Part shown: piece by piece, positions 38,186 to 50,496 of the stretch
Layout of the letters: each line of letters begins with the position of its first letter
Position numbering within the stretch: the first letter of the stretch is position 1
Origin: Chrysomallon squamiferum
Lineage: Eukaryota > Mollusca > Gastropoda > Neomphalida > Peltospiridae
NCBI GenBank assembly: GCA_012295275.1
Contig: CM022668.1
Span: 4,279,080 to 4,343,079 of the forward strand
Direction of reading: 5' to 3'
DNA length: 64,000 nucleotides
Notes under the pieces: generated by a model
The model's input: the letters and a program-made list of their open reading frames with translations, nothing else
Told to the model about the DNA's origin: nothing
The model's database searches: none
Made by a program: the position numbers and the translations under genes

Positions 38186-39174
38186 AAACGCGTAATGTAG
38201 TTTAAAAGAATCAATTATTGTCTAAAAACAACCAGTTATTGTCTTAAAACAACGTGTTAATGTTATTAACATTGTGACAGTGTTAGGTTGTTTTGATTTT
38301 AATGAGTCGGTCATGGAACAAATACGAAACGAAATGAAATCGTTATTTCCGACGTTTTTAAAACTTTAACTTATACGTTAAACTATCTCAGCAGTCATTG
38401 AGTTTGAACTTAAGTTTTCTCTTTTGATTATTCATAAATAACATACGTACTTCATTAATAGTTACTTTTCCCAAAACATATTTTTAAATATAATTAATTA
38501 TTCATTACTGTTGCTTTTTATTGATCAGTTTTAACAAGTACCTTCCCATATCTGTAAGGATAAACCTTATTACTCTAACGACAAAAACTTTCAGTAACAA
38601 ATGTTTAAGTACTTAGCAACATAGAAATTTAAATGACTAGAAATTATATATTTTTCAAAATATAAAGTTCCAAACCATTTCTATAGCGATCCACAAAGAA
38701 TTTGCTTATGCAAAGTTTGTAAATAAATGGTCGATTTATTTAAAGATATTGAAACTGCCACATCTACTTTTGAGTGTGAGAGAATCCAGTTAAATATTAT
38801 TACATCTACTATTATTAGCAGCAGTAGCATCATATGAATTTATTTATTTACGTATTTCATAAAATACAATCGTATTCGGTTTCTGCTGACAACCGATAAT
38901 TACACCGTACAATACACAACCTTATTCCATAAACATGTCAAATTATATTATGCCCGTATTTTTCTTTTTAATTTATAGGTTGTTTTTGAGTTGTTGTTTT
39001 TTTCTGCTTCCAACTCTCGAAAGCATGATGCTCCAACATCGTACAGAGTATTTTTATTTGATTGCATCTGAATCAATGAAGTTTCAATGAAAGGGTTTGG
39101 AAAGTGCCGATATAATAAAATAATTAACATTTTGAATGTTTTCAAGTTTCCTTCTTGTTAATATAACGTGCGGC

Positions 39175-39655
39175 TGTAGAAAGCAGAGACATAGCCGCTG
39201 TAATCACCAACCCAAAGCCTTCCGAGATCGTCTTCAGCAACGGCCTTTAGCCCATTCAAACCAATTCCATCACTGTTTCATTCACAAACTACCCTTTTAT
39301 GGGTTAGAACAAACATCGAGTTGTTTCCCTTATCCGCCATTACGAGATTTCCCTTCTTGTCAAAGCAAATTCCGTCGGGACACAAAGAGCACCCCATCGG
39401 TAAGAAAACGCTTAATGATACGCCATTTATATTGAAAAAAAAAATACACCTCTTTACGTTTGCTGTCAGAGACGCACACAACGTATCCGTACATGCAATC
39501 TTGTTAGGTGACTTCAGCGGGTTGATAACTCCTTCTGTTTCTGTTAATGTCAACAATAAACACACTCGATTCTTCCATAATCTCATATCTTCCACAGAAT
39601 GGCGTGTACATTGCGTTGGCAGTGATGAAAGAATTAATAAATAAATAAACAACAA
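39175..39655 (-). pseudogene. NHL-repeat fragment, copy 2
   Basis: Inverted partner of 8380-8874. It reads through the homopolymer (ten T) as one frame, from MLFIYLLILSSL to CPDGICFDKKGN and LTHKRVVCE, then meets TGA where copy 1 has GGA. The NHL signature then resumes as DDLGRLWVGDYSG. Each copy has a different disabling change, so a common ancestor of the two could have been open. Confidence 0.65.
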
Positions 39656-39959
39656 GCTTGCAAGATATTCATAGAGTTTAATTCCATTTATTAATAGTCA
39701 TCTTACGTTTTCATTGAATTTTTTTAATTTATTTTTTTAATTTACATGGAAATTAACATAGACTGAAAAAAAAAATGTATATAATAAGGATTTTCATTAG
39801 AACAAGTGCCATGAAAATGGACATTATTATTATTTGCTGTTATTGTTAATTAATTGTAGTTTAATTTATTTTCGAACATTTTATTTTAATGTCATCACAA
39901 ATAACAGTCTATTACCACATATTATACATTTAAGATATTTATTTTTCATCTTAGTAATC

Positions 39960-41453
39960 TAAAGTATTCACATAGTGACATACTGATACAGTGAAATGAT
40001 GTTTTCACTGACATTGAGAAGAAAAGAAAAAATAATTACTGCTAAATTTATCACGTACGAACAAAATGCAGACTGTTCTGTAAATGTCCACTTGAAAATG
40101 TACCAACTGAACACTGGGCATGTTATTTATTCAGGTAATGTTAAACATGAGTAGAATCATATGCCTATTAGAGGAAAACTCAGAGAAGATTTGAAAAAAA
40201 TATTTGCTAGTCGTAAGAAACGCTTTTAGCATTATTTAGAATGAGTTACGGATGCTAAGCCAGCAGACTTGTAGCCGGAAATGTCAGTTGGTACGGAAAA
40301 GACACAAGTGTGTTTCGTCAAACTGCTTCTCAATCTAGGAAAAAAGTTGGAAGAGACAAAGGGTGTACCAAAAGTCTTCTGTTGTTAATGAAAGAAAAAT
40401 CTTACACAGGTTTAATTTTTAAGAATCAGTTTGCAACCTAATTATATACTATATTGGTCAGAAGAGGGATTAAGACTGTATCACAATTTAGTAGAAAAAG
40501 TTGCTTTATATTGGGTGCTATAGGCAGCATTGTTCATAAAAATGAAGATGGTAAGCAGTTCTTATACTATGAATATGCTATAAAAAAAGATAAGATGGGC
40601 ATTACTGTTGCCACTATGATTAGTGAAAATGAAGCATTGCCAAGAATGTTAGATTGGAGTTGTAATTTCAGATATGCTGAAAAGAAAACATTTGGATAGA
40701 ACAATATTTCCTGCCCTACACTGATCACTGGTTTTTATCTTAGGAGGTCTTTTACATTTTAATAATGAAACACTGAATCAATTTTTACATTGATCATGTA
40801 AAATTATGAGTCAGCACTCTGAATTATTTTAAATATGTTCACATATGCTCTAGTCATTTCATGAATAAGGTGAACAAATTTTGCTGGGAAAAATGTAAGA
40901 AAAAAACCCAACAACTGCAGAATTTTTCTTAATATCTTAAGTCTGGTGATAAATATTAATGACATGAAAGAAATAAGAGAACTGCTACTTGATATTTTTG
41001 TGGTTTTGTTCTCCAGTCATATAAACTCCTAGACAGACTATTTCATAAAAGCAACTGTTTTGAAATATCGATTTCAAAAGAATATTCTGATTTTGATGAA
41101 TTTAATTTTGAACAAGTAGACATAAAAATATTGCAACTTGTTTACTACAGAATTTCTTAATTTAGCTGAAGACTCTTTGTTTAAGTCAATTTCTGCAGGT
41201 ATCTTAGAAAATATTAACTAAACCTGATTGCCATGTAAATTTGATGAAAATAGTAATGTTAATCCATGTTTTTCAGAAATATTTCTTCAATGTTTAAAAC
41301 AAATGTATTTTGGACAAATGTAACACAGACTGAAAAATCTGCATCAGAAATTCCCAGTAGTAAAAACTTTATTCATGAATAGATGTAAACAACTAGCACA
41401 ATTGAAAATAGGTTTAGAATTCTGAAATATACTGGACTGCAAGGCAGAACCAA
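39960..41453 (+). pseudogene. Transposase-like half of the USP transposon, copy 2
   Basis: Inverted partner of 8040-6665. The clearest open piece is 40454-40699: SRKSCFILGAIGSIVHKNED, then FLYYEYAIKKDKMGITVATM. Weakly resembles DDE transposase cores; I cannot name the superfamily. It breaks off before the USP domain. Several stops. Confidence 0.5.
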
Positions 41454-43576
41454 ACTTTATATTGTATTGGTAATCAAATCCATTTTTAATGCTTGTGAAT
41501 AGTGTATATTTCAGATTGTGACTGCTCAGTCGGTGTAAAAGATTAGCTGAAGATAATTATGAATTTCAGATGACCTCATTATTAATAACAATGTCAGATC
41601 ATTTCTGTATTTGAAAGGTTTATTGTAGGCCTTGTGTAATATGTTTCTCAGGAATTCAATTCTAATATAATCTACATAATCTATGTTGTGAGTCTAACTG
41701 GAATGCACTCATACAAAAATGATCCTCATGACTGTAATCACCAAAAATAGCAGTGATTTCATTACTTTATAATTTAACTACATATTGTGTCATTATATTT
41801 ATAGTCATCAAAAGACTGTTTAAAATAAAATATTTTAGATGCTGACAGTTTAACCATAACTTTTGAGGGAACTTTCTTAATAATAATAATATTGAAAATT
41901 ATTTTATGCCCTGTTACACACAATAAAGAAAAACACAACAACAAACAAACGCAACGGTTTATCATGACAGAACTTGTTGTACTCATATATTTATGATGCA
42001 ATATTTTCCATGTAAATACAAAGTTGTGACTTCACTGATACCTTTACAGAAATAATTTTATATTCCATTTATTAAATATAAATTCTGTAAATTCAATGAT
42101 TTAAACTATATATTCATGTGAAATTATGTCAAAAGAAATGGCTTCTGTGTTATTTTCATATCAAATTAGAATCTGAATTAATATATTAAAGTGTGCATTA
42201 TGCATGAGCAAATAAACCAGATTTGATATGCTCGGGTGAAATTTACCTTGTGTGTCATGTTTGGTTCATACAATGAAACTTCAGTGATGAACCTGATCAC
42301 AGTTCAGTGACATGGCATATATTCTAAATTACTGGGTGGCCAATTCTGAGGGGTTTGTATATGAGAGACCTTTACTTTGTTTGGTTACATTGGTAATCAG
42401 ATCCACCGAGGAGGTTTGATCATGGAAATAAAGTTCATCAGGTGATCTAAACTCCACTCCAGTATATCAAATACCATGTCTGTTTGGATACCTTAATATA
42501 TTACAACATATCACTAAATGGAAATCTGATTTTATTACAAAATGGCTCCTTTTTCAACTTCTTTTTTACTTAATTTTTTTTTTTATTGTGATTTTTTTTA
42601 CTTGTTTTTATTACAGAACTTGTATTTATATACTTTTATTACAAATTGCTATTTAACAACAGAAGTGGAGGCCAGACATTAATTGTTGATTATTAATTAT
42701 CATATTGATATTTGTAATTTGGGACAAAATTATGAGAGGGAACTTGCTCAAATTTGATAGATGCTGTAATTAAATAAATTATTGAAGGCACTGAATAAAA
42801 TATTTCATTATTATTATTATTATTAAAATAATAATAAAAATAAAATGTTAAATTAATTAAATCTAGGTTGACATATCTGATTGTCACAAATGGCCTTTGA
42901 GGTTCAAGATATTAAAGAAAAAGTAATACAAACAGTTTTTATTTACTTTATTATGAAGTGTTTCGATACAGGTGACAAAATGTGTAGTGAAGCCTACATA
43001 ATTGTAAATAGAAAAAAATAACATGATACAAATATCATATAATTTTTGTCTAAACAAATCAGAAACATAACAATTACTTTAATTTGTAGGCCATATTTGA
43101 ATTTTTCAGCTGACATAACTGATTCTGTTCAGGAAGCTGCAAAATTTATAAAAGACACTGTGAAACAAATGTTTGTCCCTTGTTCTTGCAGAGGTCAGTT
43201 AAAAACAACAACCACAACATTTAAATTACAAATTATCTTATTTATTTTTTATTTGTTTATTTATTTATTGTTTTTAACTGTTGAATATTTCTTGCACATA
43301 TTCTAATGGAAATGTAGTAAACTTAGTTTCAGTTTATTATTATTATTATTAAATAATAACCGATATGCTTGGATTTTTCAAAAGAAATACAAATTAAAGT
43401 AAAGCAACGTAAAATGACGACAGTAAATAGATTAGCAAAAATACCTTAATTTCACAATTGTTTATTTATTTATTTTTTATTTTTTTTAGTCCGGGTAAGT
43501 AATTAATGCAAGAATTCAAAAGGAAAAACAATAGCAAATACTTGGTTATAGAGTTATCTCCTACTTGTTCCCGTAA
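41454..43576. other. AT-rich region, no gene recognised
   Basis: No homology to the other blocks was seen. It contains short ATT runs (42807-42825, 43332-43350) and one possible exon at 43110-43193. Confidence 0.5.
43110..43193 (+). other. Possible isolated exon, unknown
   Basis: AATTTTTCAG acceptor, 84 bases open in phase 1 to phase 1, then GTCAGT. It would encode ITDSVQEAAKFIKDTVKQMF and a Cys-rich end (VPCSCRG). Nothing upstream or downstream joins it, and the family is not recognised. It could be chance. Confidence 0.25.
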
Positions 43577-43816
43577 CCAAGCAATAACTCTAAACTAACG
43601 GTTTTAGAAATTCGCTGGCTTCTCCTTAGCAACGCAGTTGCCATACTTCTAAAACAAATTGCATTATATATATGAAATTTTAATTTTGCTATTGTTCTGA
43701 AACATATATTTTATTTTCTAATAAAAGTGAATACGTTTTATGTCTTAGAAGTTTTAACTGTTATTGAAACTGCGAACTATTTTTACAGCGCCTTTATTTC
43801 AGTTCCCGAGAACAGT

Positions 43817-44102
43817 TATAAATATGATAAAGGCAATAATGTTTGTTACACGCCCGGATCTCCTGTCCCGGAACCCATCCCTGGCGATCCCAGAGATCGG
43901 ATCCGTGATAGGCGTGCCTGAACCTTGAATTGGACGTGGGCATGTAAAAAGAGTTTTCCATCCCATTCCATTCCACGCCTGCAGACCTGTCAGAAAGCGC
44001 GTCCGTCGTAGACGTGCTTCCCAACAGCTTGCTCTGATTAGCACGTTAATTTGTTTTCATTCATTCAGTGTTTGTTCTTGTCAAGAATGCGGACTGGTAG
44101 GT
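43817..44102 (+). promoter_or_regulatory. Caspase pseudogene 3 core promoter split by a SINE
   Basis: TATAAAT near 43818 and the first-exon/donor motif GCGGACTGGTAG|GTAAATG near 44090-44108 are about 280 bases apart because a SINE lies between them. In unit II the two are about 60 bases apart. No kappaB-like site was seen upstream in this unit. Confidence 0.55.
43848..44068 (+). mobile_element. SINE insertion in the caspase pseudogene 3 promoter
   Basis: A 221-bp element flanked by TGTTTGTT (43840-43847 and 44069-44076); unit II has the empty site with one TGTTTGTT. It opens ACACGCCCGGATCTCC and ends TTTTCATTCATTCAG, and is GC-richer than its surroundings. A tRNA-derived head is not clear to me. 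Its last 75 bases or so match the fragment at 25013-25130. Confidence 0.85.
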
Positions 44103-44104
44103 AA

Positions 44105-45783
44105 ATGCGTGATGTAGTTTAATAGAATCAGTTATTGTCTTAAAACGAGGTGTTAATGCTATTAAAATTGTAACATCTTTAGGTTGTTTCGATTTTAACT
44201 AGTCAGGGAATCGTTATTTCTGTCGTTTTTGATACTTAAGATAGTATGGATCAATGATTTTGTTAAAATAAAAATAGGAAACTCATTGTTTGTGTACATA
44301 GTAGTACATGTTTTAGAAGTTGAATGCTTTTTGTTTTAACGAAAAATAGTGACTTTCTAATTTTTAATAAAATAATTTATAAGGCCGGTTGACGGACCTT
44401 TAATAAAAAAAAAAAAAAAAAAAAAAATGTTGTAAAACTGACTCAAGCGTTATAATGAGTCATCTTCATATTCACGCGCCATCGTCTGTAAAAAAAAAAA
44501 AATTTTTTCTTTTATTATTATTATTATTTTTTTTTTTTGGCTGGCGACGTCGTAATAATATCTGAAAAATATATAGTACGAAACGCGTACGAGATAGTAT
44601 GACGTTAGCAAAAGAGAAAGAAAGGTTTCGACCTTTGTAGCAACTTCTACTCAGTAATAGACATCTATGTATACAAAGCATTGATTAAATGACATATTTC
44701 CCCATTATACTTTTAATAATACATATTGAATTGATTACATTAAGAAGGCATACGTATTTAAACATTTGTAAATACTAATTGGCGTTCGACGCTACCATAT
44801 TGGATTTCGATCGGAAGTTTCCGTGAGCTCACGAATATTTTTAAACTTCAAAATTAAATTATTTTGCATCCATTTTTCAGAACTTTTTAAGATTTATATT
44901 GATAAAGGTAAGGACGGTTGTTCATATTATCAAACCATGATGTCACGCGCCTTTTCTAACTACTTTTTCAACTTAATCAAACTTTTGAAACTGGATTATG
45001 TTTGTGTAAATGCGAGCATAATAAACTGAAATTATAATACGGAATACGATTAATGTATTAACTTTTGTAGTTGTCAAAAATGTTCCCCCTCTCAGAACCC
45101 AGTAGAAAAGAACATTTAGGGATTGTTTGTACCCATTAAATCGAAATTTCTCGAGGCTTTTTTCCATGACGTAATTTGTGCCGTTATGTTACCGTTCCTG
45201 TTGGTCCATGCTACTTAAGAATTAAACTATTTCAGCAGGCAGTAAGATACAACTAGTTTTCACTTTTGATTATTCATACTTAAAATACGTACTTCATTAA
45301 TAAATACTTTTCCCAACAAATATTTTAAGATAAAATTAATTACTCAATACTATTGCTTTTCATAGATCGGTTTCAACAAGTAACTTACCACATCTCCAAA
45401 GAATATTTGATTATTCATGGTAATAACAACCACAAAATTGACCAGTACTTTATAAGCAAAATTGAGTTTAGTGATTAACCTAGGTTTGGTATATACTGCA
45501 TATAAAGTATGATGAAAATTAATGACTACTGTATGTTTAGTTCATATACTAATATTGTAAGATATTTTCCCCAGTCACTCACTGGGAAACACAAATCTAC
45601 TAAATGATAACACTGATGTTTCTTTACAGATGGGAAAACATATAATATACATTTTACTGATCACATCAATTTTTTTATTTTAAAGAAATACCTGTATGCC
45701 TTGAGTGTGTCAGAGAAAGGAAATATAATCAGTTGTTCACAGGCGTGAATTAATTTAAACGCTGTCTGTATACTGTTTTCCAG
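44105..45783. other. First intron of caspase pseudogene 3
   Basis: No gene seen. The block at 45240-45780 is the conserved family sequence upstream of the second exon (also at 20380-20880, 36560-37110, 53890-54430 and 62020-62540). Poly-A and poly-T runs occur at 44405-44427 and 44490-44540. Confidence 0.55.
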
Positions 45784-46629
45784 ACAAGAACTGTAGAACT
45801 GAGACTAATAAATAAGAACAAAATAATGAACTTTAAACTGACATTCAATGTCAACAAAATATGCATAGAATCTATAAATAAACCTGAAAAAGTACAACTT
45901 CTAAAATATGTGACGAAAGAACAATGTTGCAGACAGCCACCCATTCAGGAAAAGGAGACTCATGTTCAGACAGCAGCCAAAAATGACCAAAGAATCATAA
46001 AACATAATTTAATTTATGTTTTAACTTTATGTTGAAAACCAAAATAATATAGAAATATTCCTGTAATTACCTCAATGTTTCTGTAATTTATCCTTTGAAT
46101 CAAAGATTTCCGTATTTTAACTTTTATTAGTTCTATGAATGATTTCAACTTTCCTATTATTTATTTGTTCCTTCAACAATTTCATCATTACTAATAAACA
46201 AAATAATACCACAACAAAAAGGAAAATGACAACATCTAATACTCAGTCTAATTATTTTTTATCCAAATACTATATTATTAGCAGACATTTATCATCAGTA
46301 AAGTAATAAAAACGAATAATTTATAAATATGCATACAAAATGTATTTACACTTTCTGTTTGCATTTCAAAATGTTCATTTTAAATCGAAATGCTTAATTT
46401 TACTTTCTTTTATTAATAAGTTTGTATCTATTTTAATTTTTTTCTTCTATGTACTATGGGTAATCTGTAGATGTGCATTTTTATAATGATTCCCTGGTTT
46501 CATTTCTAAATTAAACAATTAATACTGTTATATCATTATATTATATTTATTATTATTATAATATTTGTTTATTTGTTACATTTTCTTAATTATTCATTAT
46601 TATTTCATTCATTTTTCATATCTGATACA

Positions 46630-46870
46630 CTAATCCATGATATTGCTCTGCATATATCAACCAAGCAGTTCTTTGCCCTTGGAACCCTGTTGAATATTCC
46701 TGACTTAACACTACAAAATATGAGTCAGCATTCCTAGTCATCTCTTGAGAGAAATATTAACATGATAAAGCTATGGCTCCAAATGAGAAATAGCACTCAT
46801 GATAAAAAAAAAGAAGATAATAACAGATTTGTCCAAGGCCACGAGAAACTGCGAAATGCCACAAAATAAT
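46630..46870 (+). pseudogene. Decayed Death-domain-like exon of pseudogene 3
   Basis: Reads LIHDIALHISTKQFFALGTL and NIPDLTLQN, then TAG (46735-46737), then NINMIKLWLQMRNSTHDKKK. It aligns with 19007-18750. LWLQM here has the Trp typical of Death-domain helix 4, where locus 1 has LRLQM, which supports the domain call. Confidence 0.6.
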
Positions 46871-47044
46871 GTTTTAATTTGAAGTAAATCAGCTCTCTGA
46901 AAACACAAAACAGTTGGCAAATATTCTAGAGTTCAGAGAGTGTAAAGTTTAAGCTATTTCAGTGTCATTACCATTACCCCTAAGATTTTATCACAAACTT
47001 TCATTCACCAGTGACTAAATTTCTTTATGATTTTAGTTACATTT

Positions 47045-47055
<11 letters not shown>

Positions 47056-47095
<40 letters not shown>
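47056..47095. repeat. TG microsatellite at a deletion breakpoint
   Basis: TG run in unit I. In unit II (55053-55074) a TG run directly joins sequence equivalent to about 46370, so the intervening sequence, including the DD exon, is missing there. Confidence 0.85.
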
Positions 47096-47098
<3 letters not shown>

Positions 47099-47860
47099 TG
47101 TTATTTATGCTACTTATTTATTGAAAACCACCAGAGAATCAGATTTGAAAAGTGGTACAGCAGTTCCAAAAAACTGATGTAGACCAGGATCCTGTTCCCT
47201 AGCAATAACAGTAATGATAATGATAATAAAATTAATGCTAACAACAAATAACAATTTGATAGTAATAGTAATAAAAGCAATGACAAAAATGAAAGTCTGT
47301 ATATGTGTGTATATGTCCCTGTAATTTATAGTGTTTTATCTCATAATATTCATTCAATATTTAGATATTTGTTGAGAGATTTATTAACTTACGTCATTAT
47401 GTGCCATTTTTTTTTCACCTTTCAGAATATGTACGTATGTCATAACGAAAATCACATGTTCAAACATAACCTATTGAAAAAATATTAAACATTTTTTTGA
47501 ACAACACACACACACACACACATCAATTATATATACCAAGTTTTAAAATATGTAACATTTTTCATTTCTAGTTACACTGAAAGAAACTTTTGAGAAACTT
47601 CAATTCATCATCAAATACAAAGAAAATTTGTCGGATACTGACATGGATGAACTTGTATATAAGCTGGCTTCATTTGATCACAAGAACTTTGACTGTGTTG
47701 TGTGTTGTATTTTGTCACATCGAACTGAAGGTGTGATATATGGGTGTAACGGATCAGAGACTTGACTGAACCATTTAGACCTGAGTCGTGTCCAACACTG
47801 AGTGGGAAACCAAAGTTGTTTTAAATGCAGGCTTGTCAAGCGAAGGAAAAACAACAAGGT

Positions 47861-47885
47861 ATGTCTGATAGGCACATTATTATTA

Positions 47886-47928
<43 letters not shown>

Positions 47929-48902
47929 TTGAAGCTATTTAGGTTTATACATGTTATATTGTGTGGTCTAATTCTGTGCAGGGATGAACAGTTTGCTGTG
48001 AGTTTGACATAAAATTAACTGACATTGTCCACGAATTGCCAAAATTTAAGATTTGCTACAAATTTGACAACATTATACTGACATTATCCACAAATGATAA
48101 AATTTTAATGTTTATTTGCTCCAAAATACTTAAAATATAGTTACAAATATTTGTATGGGTTTGGGTATGAGTTGGTATGCAACTAGGATTAATGTTTTAA
48201 ATATGCATGAGGTTTTTGACATATTTTATTTGCAAGATACATTTCCTCCGTGCAGATTCTTATTTTGTCTTGGTACCCCGTATGAGCTTACTCGTATCAT
48301 TAAACAAAATTATTTAAATGTATGTTTCATGATTGTATAATGTATTATTATCAAGTCGCCTGTATATCGTAATTAAATAATTAATGTGAACCTTAACTTG
48401 TGTTCTGTTTATTTCTGTAGTGGATAAAGAGACGTACTGATTTATATAGATTTCTGCCAATTTAGCGTTTATATTCCTTGTTAGGTGGCCTACGAAGCAC
48501 CTTGTTACCCTACACTGAGCCTTAATAAAACATACAAGATGTTTAAGGGTGTGAGCCCCGTCACAAAACTACATTTTTCTAATAAATATAAATTTCTACA
48601 AATGCAAATGCTGAGGAACTTAAAAATCTGGAAACTGCCACATCTGCTTTTCAGAGTGAGAGAATCCAGATTAATATTATTATTATTACTATTACTACTA
48701 CTACTACTACTACTACAAGCAGCAGTAATATCATATTAATTTATTTATTACTTTCAAAATAATTTATATTCTTGATCTAAATTACATATTTAAAATACTA
48801 AGTTTTTCTGATCTGTGTCTTTCATAGAAATACGATTGTATTCAGTTTCTACTAATATAACCGATAAATCTGTCAAATTATATTACGTCGATATTTTTCT
48901 TT
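47861..48902. other. Downstream of caspase pseudogene 3
   Basis: An ATT run (47878-47925), then sequence like the caspase 2 intron up to about 48230, then divergence where a p10 exon would be expected. An ATT/ACT run lies at 48673-48715, within a block shared with 9190-9290 (inverted) and 28930-29050. Confidence 0.55.
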
Positions 48903-49555
48903 TTAATCGTAACCAATCCACGCATCTACAGTGGGTATGGGAACAATCATTTTAATGTAGCCATCATGCAACCTTGCTTTTAACGTTTCACGATTTAACA
49001 TGTCGAGATAGATCGATGAACTGGATTCTGACTGCTGTGCCTGATCAATGATTTCGGGTATGTCTGGCTCGACCTGTCTGTCAGATCGCTCGTCCTTTTC
49101 CGTGTGTATGTAACCCAGTGCTTGTTCAATCCGGCTCTCAGCTCCTTCAACGTGAGCTCTGTCGTAGAAGACTGTAATTGTCAATTGACTTCGGCATCTG
49201 CTTCATTACCCTTTCTCCTTTTTTCACGAGCAGCTTGTAGCATGTCAGTGATGTTTCTCGTAAGACAACCGATTTGTTCTTTGACCTCACTTAAATATCG
49301 CACGCAGGCAGACATTTCTTCTTCATTATATTTGATCGTGTTCGTCTCTGACACCATCAGATTCTCCAGCAACTGAAGCAACACCTGGGCTGTCGTATCC
49401 ACCATCATCTTCATTTCCTTGGCATTGATGCTGATCTGATCTGCCACCAACCCGAATTGCCAAATTTCATTTCTTACGTCATGAAGTTGTAGTCCTCTGT
49501 GCTTTGACCAGGACAACCAAGTGTATAGAACCCGTGGCAAGTGTATCTGGTTCAA
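48903..49555 (-). pseudogene. Helical ORF of unknown family, copy 1 (frameshifted)
   Basis: Two overlapping minus-strand frames. The upstream one (49555-49181) has ISINAKEMKMMVDTTAQVLL and YLSEVKEQIGCLTRNITDML, rich in heptad-like hydrophobic spacing, then RKGNEADAEVN and a stop. The second (to 48903) continues FYDRAHVEGAESRIEQ and ends MIVPIPTVDAWIGYD. A one-base shift would join them. Copy 2 at 57 kb has the same break, so it predates the duplication or hides a splice. It could be a coiled-coil region of a larger protein. Family not recognised. Confidence 0.4.
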
Positions 49556-49559
49556 AGAG

Positions 49560-50496
49560 GAACATTCTTTATCCAGTGTATGCTTGGAACAGACAAGATC
49601 ACATGCTGCTGAGCACTGCTGTTGATGCTATTCAACTGAACATATGAATTTGTTGTCTGAATCGATAATGATGTCGTCCCTGCTTTTTGTTCCTCCTGAT
49701 GCCTTCATTAGCAAAACCAGAATGGAGAGGTTAAGCATAGACGTACACGTATGGAGCAAACTCGAGATGTTCTTAACTCAGACTGAGCTTCAACGTAAAG
49801 CACATTGCACCTATCAGAATAGATCAAGGAAGGGAAGTAACTATGCTAATTTCTGGATCAGGCACGAATGTTCTTTTGGTGATGACTACTCAGTGTTTTT
49901 CTATGGAAGAAAGCTGTACACTTCTTCTTGTTAGATGTGATCTCTGGAGTCTGCAGGTAAGTGGTGCTTTCTAAATTGATTTCACTGATTGTCTGCTTGT
50001 TCCGATTATTATTGTGATTAGTTGAATGTTCAGATGCAGCTAAGCATGTAGTACATACAGTATATCTGATTAACTGTAATGAAAGCAAAACACTTCCTGC
50101 ATTACTCATTACTGAGGAAACTTTCTCTACCATTAACAGTGGCACGATGCACGCCACGAAGCTTGCGAAATCTGGCCTGTGTCACACAATTCCTGTTTTT
50201 GTTTTTGTTTTTTTTATGTGTGTGCCAGATCACACAGCCTAAAAACATTTACCTCAGTTATGTTCAAGTGAAGCTTTTCAAAAAATATTTTCTATGAATA
50301 GTTTTTCTATGATAATATTTATATATTGTTATCAACACCATAACAATCTTACTGTCATCTTTATCATTTATTATGACAGTTTGTAGTCATTCAGTATATT
50401 TAATTACTTGGAAATTCCAGTTTTATTTAAATCATTTACTGTAAGGCTGTATTCTGAAGATTTAAATGTGCAATTAAGTATTTACAGATGTGTCAT
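49560..50496. other. Spacer of the duplicated block
   Basis: No firm gene. A plus-strand stretch (about 50080-50297) is partly open and has a counterpart at 57587-57775, INSGTMHAMKLAKSGLCHTI. About 260 bases near 49630-49880 are absent from unit II. Confidence 0.4.

Larger units (their letters stand above)
37330..41453 (-). repeat. Right arm of inverted duplication (pairs with 6665-10640)
   Basis: Holds the reverse-complement partners of the orphan promoter, NHL fragment and transposon N-terminal half. The outer homology breaks at 41453 inside the transposon. Confidence 0.85.
45784..47860 (+). pseudogene. Caspase pseudogene 3
   Basis: Acceptor TGTTTTCCAG before 45784 and ATG at 45826. The sequence then resembles only the post-DED linker of the 62.6 kb gene, so both DEDs are deleted; the usual splice donor is lost too. 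A DD exon follows (46630-46870; HDIALHISTKQFFALGTLLN) with TAG at 46735. The small caspase exon (47135-47195) has a TGA. The CLIINN exon is absent. The p20 exon (47572-47860) has SHR for SHG, a 13-base deletion near 47752, TAA at 47822-47824 and QACQA for QACQG. No p10 or terminal exon follows. Non-functional. Confidence 0.85.

Noticed and set aside
49104-49376. Plus-strand frame of 90 codons, also at 56866-57138
   Set aside because: Antisense of the helical ORF; conserved only because the block is duplicated.
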